Shown: positions 1-13,373 of the stretch, in pieces | Numbering within the stretch: position 1 is the stretch's first letter | How the letters are laid out: each line of letters starts with the position of its first letter | DNA from: Dioscorea cayenensis subsp. rotundata | Lineage: Eukaryota > Streptophyta > Magnoliopsida > Dioscoreales > Dioscoreaceae | Length of the DNA stretch: 64,000 nt | Reading direction: 5' to 3' | Assembly: GCF_009730915.1 (NCBI RefSeq) | Contig: NC_052489.1 | Span: 25,847,916-25,911,915, forward strand | Notes under the pieces: model-generated | Seen by the model: the letters and a program-made list of their open reading frames with translations, nothing else | The model's database searches: none | Told to the model about the DNA's origin: nothing | Translations under genes and position numbers: made by a program

Positions 1-390
1 TAAATTGTTTAGTTAATACCTTATAATCTGAATGTAAAACTTATGTAATTAAAGAAATACATGAAAAACTTCTAGTATTATTTACTTAAAAAGCTTTTAC
101 TTGCATGTGATGAAAAGTTTTGGTGTTGGATCTTTACCTTCCAAGTCAGGTTGTCAAACTGTCACATTTACGTAAGAAAGAAATTGGTTGCCAAGTTTGT
201 CATTCTTATTGCATAATCAAACAGAAAGCAGGATTACTTGAGATGGTTGTCTCATCAATTTTGACACTTTGAGGGTTCATTCTTTCCATTTCCCATTTAA
301 AGTACATTTTACTCAGATTGACTGAATGCATGTCCTTGCTTTTTTCACTCTCTTAAACATTGTTAAGAAACTTTAGCTTATGTTGTGCAG

Positions 391-3300
391 GTCAGACATC
401 CAAATATCTTATCCTACCTTCATAGTACGGAGACTGAAGCTTTTGATGGGTCCTCCACCAAAATTACAATTTATATTGTAACTGAGCCTGTTATGCCACT
501 CTCTGAAAAGATAAAGGAACTAAAATTGGAAGGTACACAGAGGTATATGTACTATCTTTTGGGTGTTTCTATTGTACTCAGGTGCTTCCTACTAACATTT
601 GCAATTGCAGTTCTCTGTAAAATGTATCTGGAAGGCTGTTTTGCACCCTCTAATATCTTTTCTATGCATGCTAGCTTTCTGAGATCTTGTGACTGATCAC
701 TGCCTTCTCTGCGTTATTCACCTGTCACTTCTTCTTTGCTTTTGAACTTGCTCATTGATTGCCTAAAAGATAAGATTGTCATTGCAACTGCATGATAATG
801 TAGTGTTGCTATTTCTCATTGAACCTTAAGCGGTATCTTTAGCATGTGATGTAGCTGATAAACCTGTTTTAAACTTTTTGAGTTTGTTTGATTTAGAATC
901 CAAGTTTGGAATCAATCATTAATTTTATCATCTTAATGTATGCTCTTAGTAGTTATGACTATCTACTTCATGGTATGCCTAATGTTTAATGCAGGGATGA
1001 GTATTATGCATGGGGACTCCATCAAATCTCTAAAGCTGTGAGCTTTTTAAATAATGACTGCAAACTTGTACGGAATTCCTCTCCAAGACTCCGATGCGAC
1101 ATCTGATTCCATTTAGTACTGGCTTTTCAAAACATAATTGTTAATATGGCATGTGTACTCTCCAATATCTTTGTTAATTCATCTTGTCTGTTGATGTTTT
1201 GTATTATAATTGGGCATATGAGGAAATATAGTAGGCACTGAAATGATCAGAAATTCAGCCAAAAATGGATAAGAGAATGAAAACCAGTTTATCTAGATCC
1301 ATGGTAGATCAGATATGACAAAAAATAAAGTATTATAAAGACTTCCAAATTGTTTATTGCTACTTTTGATATTTGCCAGCAAATGTTTAAGTTCTTAGCA
1401 AACTCTGCAGCCTCTGTTGACATTGTCACTATTACAAAATCATCATTGTAGCAGTATGTGATCAGCTATATTAGTTAAACATAAATTTGATGGATGATTG
1501 CATGATATAGGTGTCATTTTACATGCTTTTATTTTTGGACAATCACTTATGAAAATCTAAAATGGAGAGAAGATGCTAATGAGAGAATGAAAGAGTTATG
1601 TTGCGACATATGCGCAACTTCAAATTTAAGAATGTCACTTGTACAACCCAATTATTCTAAACAGATTGATTTGCAAGAAAACCTTTTTTTTTGTTATTAT
1701 TTTCTGTGGTACATTCATGTCAAATTTCCAGTACATGCTGATGAGCATTGTTTCTGTTGAACTGTACCTTGTTGTCAACCAAATTAATTATGTTATTCTT
1801 GTAGCATATTGCTGACAAGATGGGATCACCATGTCGTTTAAAAGTATGCACTGACAATCTATAACCTCAGGTCCACGGTAATGTGTGCTTGGCCAGTGTC
1901 GTTGTAACACAAACATTGGACTGGAAGCTGCATGCCTTTGATGTCCTCTCAGAGTTTGATCAGAATAATGAAGCTTCAAACAGGCCAATGCTGGTATCTA
2001 TTCTCTTAATGCATGCTTGTTCCTTTCCTGTGGTCCTTTTCCTTTTTATTGTTTAATTTTGATTCACAATAGTTATCAAGTTTCTACCATTATATTTAGT
2101 TATCATGATATTTTATTCATGTTAGAATATTCAAGAGGCTCTTTGAGCCAATATTTTGATTGATTTCAAAATGACAAGTTAGTATTATAGAATGAGATTT
2201 CATAGAAGAAATCTTTATCATTTTACAGCCTTCTGTGTGCATAACACCAGCTCTCAAATAGCGTTGTTTTTACACGGTGAAGAACATTTCAACACACCTA
2301 AGAAAGTTAGAAGGTACTATGCATTATTGGTCCTCCCACTGGTGGTAAATGAAATTGTTAATCACCCTCTAAGTTCTGCTTGAAACCATGTTAATGCTAC
2401 TGAACATTTTTCGAGTGGGGAGTTGTTTTTGTGTAATATGAAAGGATGAAAAATGAATTCTTATACTCACAAGTTTCTTTGAAATTATTAGTTGAAGGTA
2501 AAACTTATCCTGATTTTGGTTGGCGTCAATATGGTAAGATGCAAGCCGCTCATCATACGTAGGCATAGCAACCAAGTTTTTGATTCCTTTTTCGTTTGTA
2601 ATAACTTCAAATGTCCAAGACACACGTGTGTTATCGCGTGCCTACACTGTAGGCCCACCTAAGAATTTTTGGTGAGATATGGAATTTGTTGAATATGGAT
2701 GGAAAGCTTGATCGCTTGGAATATTGTAATTCACTATTGGCATTAGCCATTAGTGTAGCATCCCTATGAGTGTTCATTTAATATACACCTTTTAGACAAC
2801 TTTTTTTCATTTGACAATTCAACGCCCAATTATAAATGAGGGTGTCAAGATCATCTATCTGCTGGAGTTATTTCTTTATAAAAATAGTGAGTATTTCATA
2901 CTTATTGTTTATTATGTTATGGGATCTTGCACCCCTATATATTCTATGCAAAGGCCTGCATACTATATTCTCTACAGGTAATTTTAATGAGTTTCTTTTG
3001 CTTTATTTCATATATTTGTCATATGCTTTGTGCATTTTGCTTGGTCACAAAAAAGTGATATCTCAGCTTCTCATTCCTTTTCATCTTGCTTGCTCACAAA
3101 ATGGTGATATCTTGACTTCACATACTTTTCATTTTGGAAATTAATTCAGCAATTTGAGTGGCTTGTGGGGTCACAATACAAACCTATGGAGTTAGCAAAG
3201 TCAGACTGGGCTGCAATTAGAAAATCACCTCCATGGGCTATTGATTCATGGGGGCTGGGTGAGTTGTTCTATTATTGTGTTTCTTAATTATACTGTATTT

Positions 3301-3448
3301 TTCCTCAATCTTGAGGCCGTTTTTACGACCGCAATTCTATGGCCACCATATGCTGTCTTAGATTTTTGTTCTGTTTTCTAATTGTATCTTGCAAGAACTT
3401 GGCTAACAATTCTCATCTAATAAAAGCTGTGTGGATTAAGTTTATGCG

Positions 3449-3485
<37 letters not shown>

Positions 3486-3891
3486 GCATAATGTTCTTTC
3501 ATTTCCGAACATCATCAACCATGCTTCTCGAGTGGGGTTGTTTTAATTGAAATCTTGAGGTTTTGGGAAACTAAGTAAGAGTTCCCAGTAGGCTTATCTA
3601 TAACAAAACATTCATTTAACTACTAAACAAGCTGAAGTTTTGTTTCCATGTATTGTAAATTCTTTTATTTGTTATGGATGTATTTTATCATTTTGCGGTA
3701 TTGGTGTTGGCTAATGGTTTTAAAATGTTTTATCAGGCTGCTTAATTTATGAGCTCTTTACTGGTTTGAAGTTAACCAAAACAGAGGAGCTACGTAATAC
3801 AGCTCACATTCCAAAGGTTATTCCTCCTCATTTACTGCAATGACTTAGTGATACATGTTTAATGATTTTATAGTTAATGTTTTTCTGCTAT

Positions 3892-3938
<47 letters not shown>

Positions 3939-6900
3939 ATATATATATATATATATATAAGCCAATTATCTGCACTATTAATAAATCTGATGTCCATGTG
4001 TTTGTCTGCAATATGGTTCATATATATATATATATGAGTAGCTTAATGATATTAATAAATCTAAAATCCATATCTCAATTGCCATTAGTTGAATAAAATA
4101 ATCTTCTAAACTCGCTTTTAATTCTTTGTATTTTATAAAGAATGTTTGCATTTTGCTAAATGAGCCATATGATCGTTTGCAATTATTCATTTTTTGTCTC
4201 ACAGTCTTTGCTTCCAGATTATCAGAGACTTTTGAGTTCTATGCCTTCACGCAGATTAAATTCTTCAAAGCTAGATAACAGTGGTAAGAGTTATATGCTA
4301 TCTTTTGTTGAGTACTTATATCAAACTCTCTTTATTCATAATGGGAAAACTTATTTCTTGTGATTTAGTGCTGAATGGTCCAAGCATATACCTATTACTC
4401 CTGTAAATTTCCTTTGGTCGTTGTTTGGTTGGGGGATATCCTGGAGATCCTAGGTTAGCCATCCCACCACATCCAACCAAGCACCCCAAGTTGGGTTAAA
4501 GTTCATCTCACCTGTTTTTTTTATAAGATTTAATAATTTAAATAAATTTAAATAGTAAGCAATTTAAAAATATTAATATTTGTGAACACCCATCATTAAT
4601 TAAACCAATCCTTTTGATCTCGGCATATTTATTTTAATTAATATTAATTAAGTGAAAGTTTGATCAACTTCAGGTAGAAGTTTCCCACCAAAAACAAATT
4701 CAATCAATTTATTGCAACCCAAACCAAACAAGACTTAGATTCTGTTTCATGTTCATAATTTATCTATAGTATCAGTTTTTTTTAGAATAATAATAAATTT
4801 TATGTACTAATTATCATTTCTTATAAGGAGATGGGTAGATATAACAACAATGGAGCATAATTTCTAGAGGTATGTGGGGTTTAGGAGACCAAGTCAAGCA
4901 TAGAATTTATGAAAGTATTTGGAAAATAGTCAAAATACTTACCTTATAAAATCCTGAACATCTTTGTCTTTGATATGACTTGTGATTCTACTTTATATGT
5001 GGCCATTATGTGGATGGTACGGCAAAATCCGATGCAATTTTCTCTTGGATTGATCTTTCCATGGTAGATTCCTTATTTGTCTTGGCTCTTACTTTCTGAT
5101 TAAGTCTGGGAAGAAAGAGTAATAAAGTGATGGTGAAACTATCCTCAGTATACAAATAATAACCGCTGGGTATCCTCATTTGACGCTGGGTAATCTGGTT
5201 AGCTGTGTTTTTCCTATGATGGTTGTTAATATTCATTCTGATCTGCAATGTTAAAATCACTCCCCTCCATCCCCCTCCACCATCACCCTGGGCGTTTCTT
5301 TCAGGACCTTGGTTTGTCACATGAGTCTGAATTTCATATTACATGCGATTCCACCAGTTGACTGGAGACTTTATTATTGGTATATCGATAGGTCCAGTAC
5401 GGATTGGGAAAAAACCAGAAGCAAAAAAATTCCCTTTTGTTTGATCTCCTCTTACTGATGGTCTAAAATATTCACAATTACTAATTCATATTTTTTTTTT
5501 CAGAATACTTTCAAAATAAATTAGTTGAAACCATACAGTTCATGGAAGTATTGAACTTAAAAGACAGTGTTGAGAAAGACGCCTTTTTCCGTAAGCTGCC
5601 AAACTTAGCTGAGCAGCTTCCCCGGCAGATAGTGTTGAAAAAGGTATATGAAATCTGCCTTTTAATGTGTTTATTCTGACACAATCTCTTTACACGCTCT
5701 GTATCTTCTTGTTATAGTTGCTTCCATTGTTGGCTTCTGCCCTAGAATTTGGGTCAGCTACTGCTCTTGCCTTAACAGCTTTGTTGAAACTGGGTTCCTG
5801 GCTTTCAACTGATGAATTCAATGCCAAGGTAATGTTAGCTCTTTATCATCAATTTCTGTTTTAGCTAGAGTCAGTGCTGCTATTTCCCTAGTTGACAGCA
5901 ATTTAGTACTGATTCACACTAAATATTTCCTGGGTTTTGATAGTTATTGCCAGCTATTGTGAAACTTTTTGCCTCTAATGACCGAGCAATTCGAGTTGGA
6001 CTTTTGCAACATATAGATCAATTTGGAGAATCATTAACAGCCCAAATTGTAGATGAGCAGGTATGTTATTGATTGCGACCATCTCCATAGCAATTTTGAA
6101 TCTTTTATCCTCATTGTCTCGTTTTGATTTTTTCCCTGGGTGACGTACTTTTGCAATTCTAATATATGTGAGAAACCTTTTAATAGGTTTTCCCTCATGT
6201 TGCCACTGGTTTTTCTGATACATCTGCCTTTCTTCGAGAACTGACACTGAAGTCCATGCTTGTTTTAGCACCAAAGGTATGCAACTTCATCAAAGATCTA
6301 AGTTAACTGGTGTATTCCCTTCAAAGATCTGAGTTTACTGATGTCTTCCCTTCAATTTTTCTGGACCAATTAGTTTTTGATGGTCCAAAAAATACTTTAG
6401 AAATTTGCAATTCTCATCTAGAAAATGTAACTTTCATTCATGTCTCCAACTTTACCACATTTAAATTATTGGCCATCATGTTTGAGTTTCTTTTGTTTTA
6501 AAATTGGCTTGTTAGGCTGAAGTAAAAATGGCACTTTAAGATCCATTTCTCCTAATTAAAATACATTATTTGTAATTAAATTATATATACTTTTTTAATT
6601 AGTGATTTGTTTATTGATAGTTAATTATTATATGTGTGTTTTTGTAAAGCTGTTTCTCAACATTGAAGTTTTTCCTGCACTACAGTTGTCCCAGCGTACA
6701 ATTTCAGGATCTCTGTTGAAGTATCTGTCGAAGTTACAGGTATATTTTATACTTTCTCCATCAAACCTGAGAAATCCTTTTGTTTTTGTATATTCTGTTT
6801 CCATCATGCATGCTCTATTGGTGGTCTAATGATGGTTTGTAGTCTTTATATTGGCAATATACATTTATGCTTATGTGCTTAGGTGATTTAACAGTTTATG

Positions 6901-9900
6901 TGATCATCATGTATACAGGTGGATGAAGAACCAGCTATTAGGACAAACACCACAATCCTTCTTGGGAATATAGCAAGCTATTTGAATGAAGGGGTCAGTT
7001 TTCAAGCTGTGATTATGGTCATTGTTAAGAAATGTCTATATTATGTTTTCAGCTATATAGCGTAAGGATTTTCAGACAAATGTCATCCATAATTTATATG
7101 CTTATAATTCTGGAACGGCAAACCATTTTGGGCTTTCAGAACTGTGGCCTTATGTATCTATTTTTCTGTGACCTGCTCATGCCAATGGTTTATGTTGATT
7201 AATGCATGATACAGACTAGGAAAAGAGTATTGATCAACGCGTTCACTGTGCGTGCATTAAGAGACAATTTTTCTCCAGCACGAGCTGCAGGTATTCAACC
7301 TTCCTAGTTCGTGAGCTTCACCACTTGGCTCCTTTTTTGTGGTGTCCCCATGTCTTGGATTAATTGTGTCTTCCTTTAAGTCATGTTATCAAGTGAAATA
7401 GATTTATATGTCACTGTTTATGTTGTTTAATTATTATCTGCATCATGCCATTATGGCAGGAATTATGGCTCTGACTGCTACGAGTTCATATTATGACATG
7501 ACTGAAATAGCAACTCGCATCCTGCCGAACATTGTTGTACTTTCCATAGATCCAGACAGGTAAATTCACATGACTTTTTTCTTTTCAAGCTTAAGAACTA
7601 ATGGAATCAATTGTTGTGTACGTTTTGGGCATGGAAGTTATATTGCCAGATAAGACTGGATGCAATAGATTGTGTTGTCTCACAAATCAAAGAAATAGGT
7701 ATAATTGGTACATCCCATTCACATATATTTGAGTGGGGCCTCTATGATTTTGCCAGATATTTAATGCATCTCATGATCATGTATCTCAAAATGCATCAAA
7801 TGCACTTCAATAAAGTTCTTTGGCAGACCCAATTAACATTGTGGTTTCATGAGGTATCTAAATGGCATAAATATGCATCTGTCTATGTGCCATTGACTTG
7901 TGAGCATATTTATAAGATAAAGGAATATAGCTACATATAAGGATTTTTGCATCATTATTTGTTAGTAAATTTACTCAATTTACCAGATGAGAAATATATA
8001 TGATGTAAACTTATCTAGAGGATTTTTCACCTGTTTCTAGGGTTAGAAGAGGAATTCTAATGAACATATGTTATCACTTATTTGTTAATATTTTCTGAAA
8101 CTCATACACAATACTCACCATATTTGACGGCATCTTTTTCTATACCGATTCAGTGGTGGAGGCAGAAAAAAGTATGTTTAGATTTTATTTTATTTTTAAA
8201 TTGAAATGGAAAAAGTATGTTTTAATTTACCATTTATTATTTTCTGATAAGTATTGAATTAATTGCTTCCTGATTTTGTTGTTCTCCAGTTTAGCTTTGA
8301 TCTACCATTGAAAGCATCGTTCTTTTATTTTTCTAGAAGAGGTTAGAAGATTATTAATTTAACAATAGCCACAAAAATGCTGTTGATGTCTTCATTTTTT
8401 TTTTTTGTTATGAAATTTCAGATGAGCATGAGTATTGAGAACATCTACAAATAGCGTAAGTAGGGAGAAAAAACTCTTCAGTGTTTGCTTCTTTAAATTA
8501 AAAAAAATCTATGTTTTAGTCCTTAGAAAGAACTGATAATAGTTCTGTTATATCACAGTTGAACAACACATGCATTTATCCATAAAGCTATTTTACCATC
8601 TTGGGCATGATATACTAAAGGATGGGTTGTCCAGGGAATATGGCAACATAAGCCATTCTTGCTTATGTTTTTTTGATAAGGTGATGCAAATTTCTCCCAG
8701 TTTCTCCAGGTTTGGGGTGAACACATTTTGTCATTGAGGATGAGAAGAGGAGAGTGGTAGAAGAAGTCAAGATAGGGGAGAAATGCAGTTTAGAAAATTT
8801 AGTGGAAAATTAATTTGAAAAGTTAGGATCTTATCTGTATTTTTTTTCTTGGTGTAGAGGACACTTAGGACAGGTGGTCAAGTGATGGAGGATTAATTCA
8901 TCATAGACATTTTTTTAGTACATTTTTGGAGACCTAATGTCGGTTTTAATTCTGTGAAGTCAGCCTTACAAATTTTAATTTTAGTATTTATTAATTTGCC
9001 TGTATAAAAATAAAAATCTGGTTAAAGTAATATGTGCCATTTTCAATCAAACAATTTATTTATCAAATTTGTTTGTGTAATTTTAAGTATTTCTGTGCGT
9101 TAAAGATTCATTCTTTCCACCTTTATAAATTCAAGTGTCCTTCTTCAGTGATGTAAGAACAAAGGCGTTTCAGGCTATTGATCAATTTTTGCTTATAGCA
9201 AAGCAATATCATGAAAAGGTAGGCACCTGTTACTTTATTTTTTTTTTGTTTTGAATTCTCCACCAAGTTTCCTCTTTTTTTTTTTCTTTTGTGAATTGCA
9301 AAATTTAGATGTTCTATTATATAGATTGGAGATAGCTTTTAGTGGCTTTTTACCTCTTTCCATCTTTTTAAAGTTGCATGATAGTGTACAACAACATCTT
9401 ACTGTTTTATATTTTTTCTTTTGTGAATTGCAAAATTTAGATGTTCTATTATATAGATTGGAGATAGCTTTTAGTGGCTTTTTACCTCTTTCCATCTTTT
9501 TAAAGTTGCATGATAGTGTACAACAACATCTTACTGTTTCATATATGCTGTCAGCAGGTGTGCTTAGTAAAGCTGTCCAAACATGTTATTCTTATTTATG
9601 CCCATTCTGATTTTGAATTATAGCCCTATGATAACATTCTAAGAGTAATTCATATGATGCTTTAGTTTCCTGTTTGACTTAATGTTTGCTCTTAAAATCA
9701 AGAGTAATATAAGATGCAGTGGTTCATTCTCAAGTTCAGGTCTTGTTTAAGCAGTACTGTTGTTAATTAGGAGCATTTCATGCACATGTATTTATTTATT
9801 ATGCATGAATTTCTGAAAGATTTCATATACTTTTGAGTATTAAGTTACAGTGCAGTAGTGAATTTCTATATATAATGATTCTGGTTGATTATTTTATTTA

Positions 9901-10096
9901 TTTAGTTATTTTTGGTCTTACTGTATTCATATTTTATGCACTTTTTCTTTGGTTAGCTTAATACTGGAGATACCAGTGGAAGTGCAAATGATGGAGCATC
10001 ATTAATACCTGGAAATGCCAGTCTACTTGGGTGAGTCTGATCATCCCTCATTATTTGTTATCCATGAATTTATGAGGCAACTGTGAAAATAGTAAT

Positions 10097-10136
<40 letters not shown>

Positions 10137-13100
10137 TATTATTATTATTATAACAAACTACTATATTTTACTGGATCTTCCACAACCCTACATCCTTAAA
10201 CAGAAAATTGGCATGAAAAAAAAAATTCAGAAACTCAGTTGCAAACATTCAAGCAGTCATGCTGTTGTTTACACATTAATTCTCTATAGTATTGTTTCAA
10301 TGGTGTTACCTGGCTAAATTTCACACCTTATGTTGTTTATATAATTGATTGATTTTGAATAGTTGAAGTCTTGTGAACTAGAATTAATGCTTGCTAACAA
10401 AATTATTTGTATGACCCTTCTATGAAAGAAAACTTTGTGATATTATGATAAAAAGCTCATAATTAATATGGTCTCTAGTTTAAGGCAACAAAGAATGCCT
10501 GGGTTGTATGTCGTAGGCATTTGTCCTTCAAAGCTCCAGGTTTCGTTCTTAGGTATCATGTTGGTTGTAAATCCTTCTTTACATCTGGGGCAGGTTAACA
10601 AATCGGATGAAAAAAAGTAGCTATATTAGTTCCAATATATGTTAGGTCAGGTCTCCTTATGTAACAAACAATTTTCTAGAATCAATGTTTACTTCCATTG
10701 ATTTATGATACAGTAATAATCAGATAACCAACTAAATTGTGTGCAGGTGGGCCATGAGTTCTTTGACACTGAAGGGAAAAGCTTCTGAACATGCTCCAGT
10801 TGCATCTGCAAATTCTAATACACCCATTTCTGCCTCAAATAACAGTTCAGGTGCTTGTTTAAATGTTTCCATTACAGTAATGCATTCTTTCAGAGTGTAA
10901 CTTAATTTTTACCTCTTTTTTTTTTATGTGATATAAATAATAGTTATAATTTTATGCACCAATTTTTGCCTTGGTTAAGGTAGATAATTCTCTAAGTTTT
11001 GGAAAAGGGTAGGTTCATTCTACAATGATTGCATCCCTAAGTATGACGACTCTAAAAAAAAACGTGATGGCAAATTTAAGAGGTCTCTCTTTTCTTTTAG
11101 AAGTATGTATTTCTATTCATCTTAACATTTCATACAAGTTCTCCCTTCAATAAATTCTTATTAAATGCTCAGACAGTGTCGGCAGTGTCCATGTGAAATT
11201 AGTACCCAGTAGTTCTTGTGTGCGTGAACTGTCAGTTAGGACATAACATCATAGGTGCAATGCCCAGTTATAAATGAGCTGAACTTGAGCAAGTTGGTTT
11301 GAGCTGATAGAACTGAGCTCAAACTTAAGCTTAGTGAGCCTCATTATCACAACTGCTCCAGCGGTCAGGTTTGCTGAGGCTGTCATGGTGTGTGGGTGTG
11401 TATACGAGCCATATTAAAATAAAATTTAGTATATGGTGCATTTATATAATACAGAATGCTAAACCCCTTTGTTAATGAAACTTGCAAATGAGTAATTCAA
11501 TGAATTATTATAAATTATTAACAAAAATAAATTGTTTTTATAAATATTATACAACTACAACCAAACTATATTTATAATTATATGTATTTTTAATGGAGCC
11601 TTATTGAGCTATATCAAACAATCCAAGGTGTGTTTTGAGTTCAGTCTGTTTACTTATAGAGCTTGAAATCTTGGCTGAAGTTTGGGTTGATTATAATTGG
11701 AAAAACTTGAATGAGCAAGACCTGAGACCCTCATTTGATTGGTGTAATGTAGTAGGAGTTTCTGAAACAGAGATTAATAAATTATTTTCATGGATATTAA
11801 CATTGTAACTGAGCCAAGTTATGTGTTGCAGTGATAGGGTCTAGCAGTAAAAATATACACTACCATATAGGCCTCTATTAAAGTGAACGTACGTGTATAT
11901 CAAATAAGCTTCTCAGTTAATCATATTGACAAGGTAAAATGCATTCAAGATTCAGACGCCTCATTGTGTCCTTTTTATTGAAGTCAATTTCCACTGACAC
12001 TGACAATCTGGGGCATTGGAATTCCAAATTGAAGACTTTTAGGCATCCATATTGAGTTAGTTGAGTTATACTAACATTTTGTCAATGTCAATGCTCAGCC
12101 AGAGCAGGTCAATTTTAGCACACTAGATTGAAATTAGGGTCTGGCTCCTCTAATATTATCGATTGAAAACATTTAATTTTTTAGGCCTTCATGACTTCAT
12201 TGGTTTTCCCATTTTGTGTAATGAATGATGTTTTTGCATTTGAGGAATGTTCTTTAGAATCTTAATAGATTGGTTTCTTAGCTTCAAGATTTTACTAGAT
12301 TTTTTTTTTAAATTTCTGGATTGTCAGAAGATAGTAGAGTTTTTTGGTATAAGAGGCATATTCCATGTTAAGGTTACTTTTGTTGATCCATTTGACTTCT
12401 CTCTTGTTTTGACTAGAAGCAATTTGGTTTTTGTGAATGTTTCCTTTTATTGATTAGCCTGTACTTTTGATGAAAATGTTATGTCATTAGATTGTAATGA
12501 GGTTATGCAAGCCATACACTTTAACCTTTTGTTCTTATGTCATTTTTATTATAGATACTCAAAACAACATAGTGCCTGTGAGTTCCAGCAGTGACCCACT
12601 TGATCAGCCTAGCCCTCCATCTCCAACATCTGTTGATGGTTGGGGTGAACTTGAAAATGGGCTTCATGAAGATCATGATAGTGATAAGGAAGGATGGGAT
12701 GACATTGATCCACTTGAGGAGCAGAAGCCACCTCCATCACTTGCAAGCATACAAGCTGCTCAAAAGAGGCCGGTCTTGCAACCAAAGCGATGTAAGTTCA
12801 TATAAAATTCTAATCCTAATAATTGTCCTGGATATGTATTGCAGCTTTGTGGATGTTTTTGATATATCTGGTGAAATGTTTTGTCCTCTCTCTCAATGGG
12901 CTGACAATATATCAAATAACTTTCTGAATTTACTTAAGTATACAATATTCATTGTCCTGGCCATTAGTTTTTGGTGACTTTTCCGATTTCACTTCTTCGC
13001 AGCTACAACCTCAGCAAAACCTAAAACTACTTTGAAGACATCAAATGCGGAAGATGATGATTTGTGGGGTTCTATTTCTGCACCAGAACCAAAAACTGCT

Positions 13101-13373
13101 GCAAAATCACTGAATGTCAAGCCTGCATCTTCACAGAATGACGATGATCTTTGGGACACTATTGCTGCACCACCGCCAAAATCAGCCTCCAAGCCTCTGA
13201 CTGCAAAGTCCAGTGCGGCTTTTGATGACAATGACCCTTGGGCAGCCATTGCTGCTCCTCCTCCGACCACGAAAGCCAAGCCATTGTCTTTAGGCAGAGG
13301 CCGTGGAGCGAAACCTGCTGTCCAAAAACTAGGCGCACAGCGAATCGATAGGACTTCCTCTTCTGGAATGTAA
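391..13373 (+). CDS. SCYL1: SCY1-like pseudokinase (SCYL1/CTEXP type), 5' end outside window
   Basis: Predicted COPI- and tRNA-export-associated scaffold with a degenerate kinase domain, HEAT repeats and a disordered acidic tail. Exons: 391-542, 995-1067, 1871-1993, 3150-3258, 3737-3816, 4205-4283, 5504-5643, 5718-5828, 5944-6060, 6187-6276, 6686-6739, 6919-6993, 7215-7290, 7460-7559, 9149-9218, 9957-10030, 10747-10850, 12555-12791, 13003-13373. They sum to 2235 nt, exactly 745 codons with the stop, so all phases agree. The kinase part starts at [12 protein letters not shown]. The catalytic HRD is replaced by HGNVCLAS and the DFG region reads AFDVLSE, so it should be catalytically dead, as known for this family. 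Helical HEAT-like segments follow (exons 7-14). The last two exons encode an acidic, Pro-rich tail with DDDLW-type repeats, ending in SSSGM. Roughly 60 N-terminal residues are missing beyond the left edge. Arabidopsis At2g40730 is the counterpart I recall. Confidence 0.92.
3452..3480. repeat. (TA)n microsatellite in SCYL1 intron
   Basis: Uninterrupted TA dinucleotide run within an intron of the SCYL1 gene. Confidence 0.95.
3892..3958. repeat. Compound (CT)n-(TA)n microsatellite
   Basis: About 21 CT units (3892-3934) are followed by about 10 TA units (3939-3958) in an intron. Open frames read here are only Ser-Leu or Ile-Tyr translations of the repeat. Confidence 0.95.
4411..4738. mobile_element. 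Candidate MITE (PIF/Harbinger Tourist-like) in SCYL1 intron
   Basis: The segment begins near GTCGTTGTTTGGTTGGGG and its other end, read in reverse complement, is AGTCTTGTTTGGTTTGGG. This gives an imperfect terminal inverted repeat of about 18 bp around a 330-bp AT-rich body with no coding capacity. The TTGTTTGG core is common at ends of Tourist-like MITEs. I do not see a clean TTA target duplication, so the exact ends and family are uncertain. Confidence 0.5.
9276..9539. repeat. 132-bp tandem duplication in SCYL1 intron
   Basis: Two adjacent copies, 9276-9407 and 9408-9539, are essentially identical over about 125 bp. Open frames across this segment on both strands show the same repeated peptide and are not genes. 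Confidence 0.95.
10097..10151. repeat. (AAT)n/(ATT)n microsatellite
   Basis: An AAT-repeat run passes directly into its complement ATT, forming a simple foldback inside a SCYL1 intron. Confidence 0.9.
11260..11720. repeat. Degenerate GAGCTTGA-rich dispersed-repeat relic
   Basis: Both flanks carry GAGCT/AGCTC-rich words (TGAGCTGAACTTGAGC near 11276; TTGAGCTATATC near 11606; TTGAATGAGC near 11707) around an AT-rich core. This resembles decayed non-autonomous transposons common in plants. No target duplication or clean inverted termini could be fixed. Confidence 0.25.

Noticed and set aside
3855-4202. Ser-Leu and Ile-Tyr repeat open frames
   Set aside because: Translations of (CT)n and (TA)n microsatellites.
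5006-5320. 104-codon minus-strand open frame in SCYL1 intron
   Set aside because: No family features or splice partners; antisense to an intron of a well-supported gene.
9235-9610. Open frames on both strands with a duplicated peptide
   Set aside because: They only translate the 132-bp tandem duplication inside an intron.
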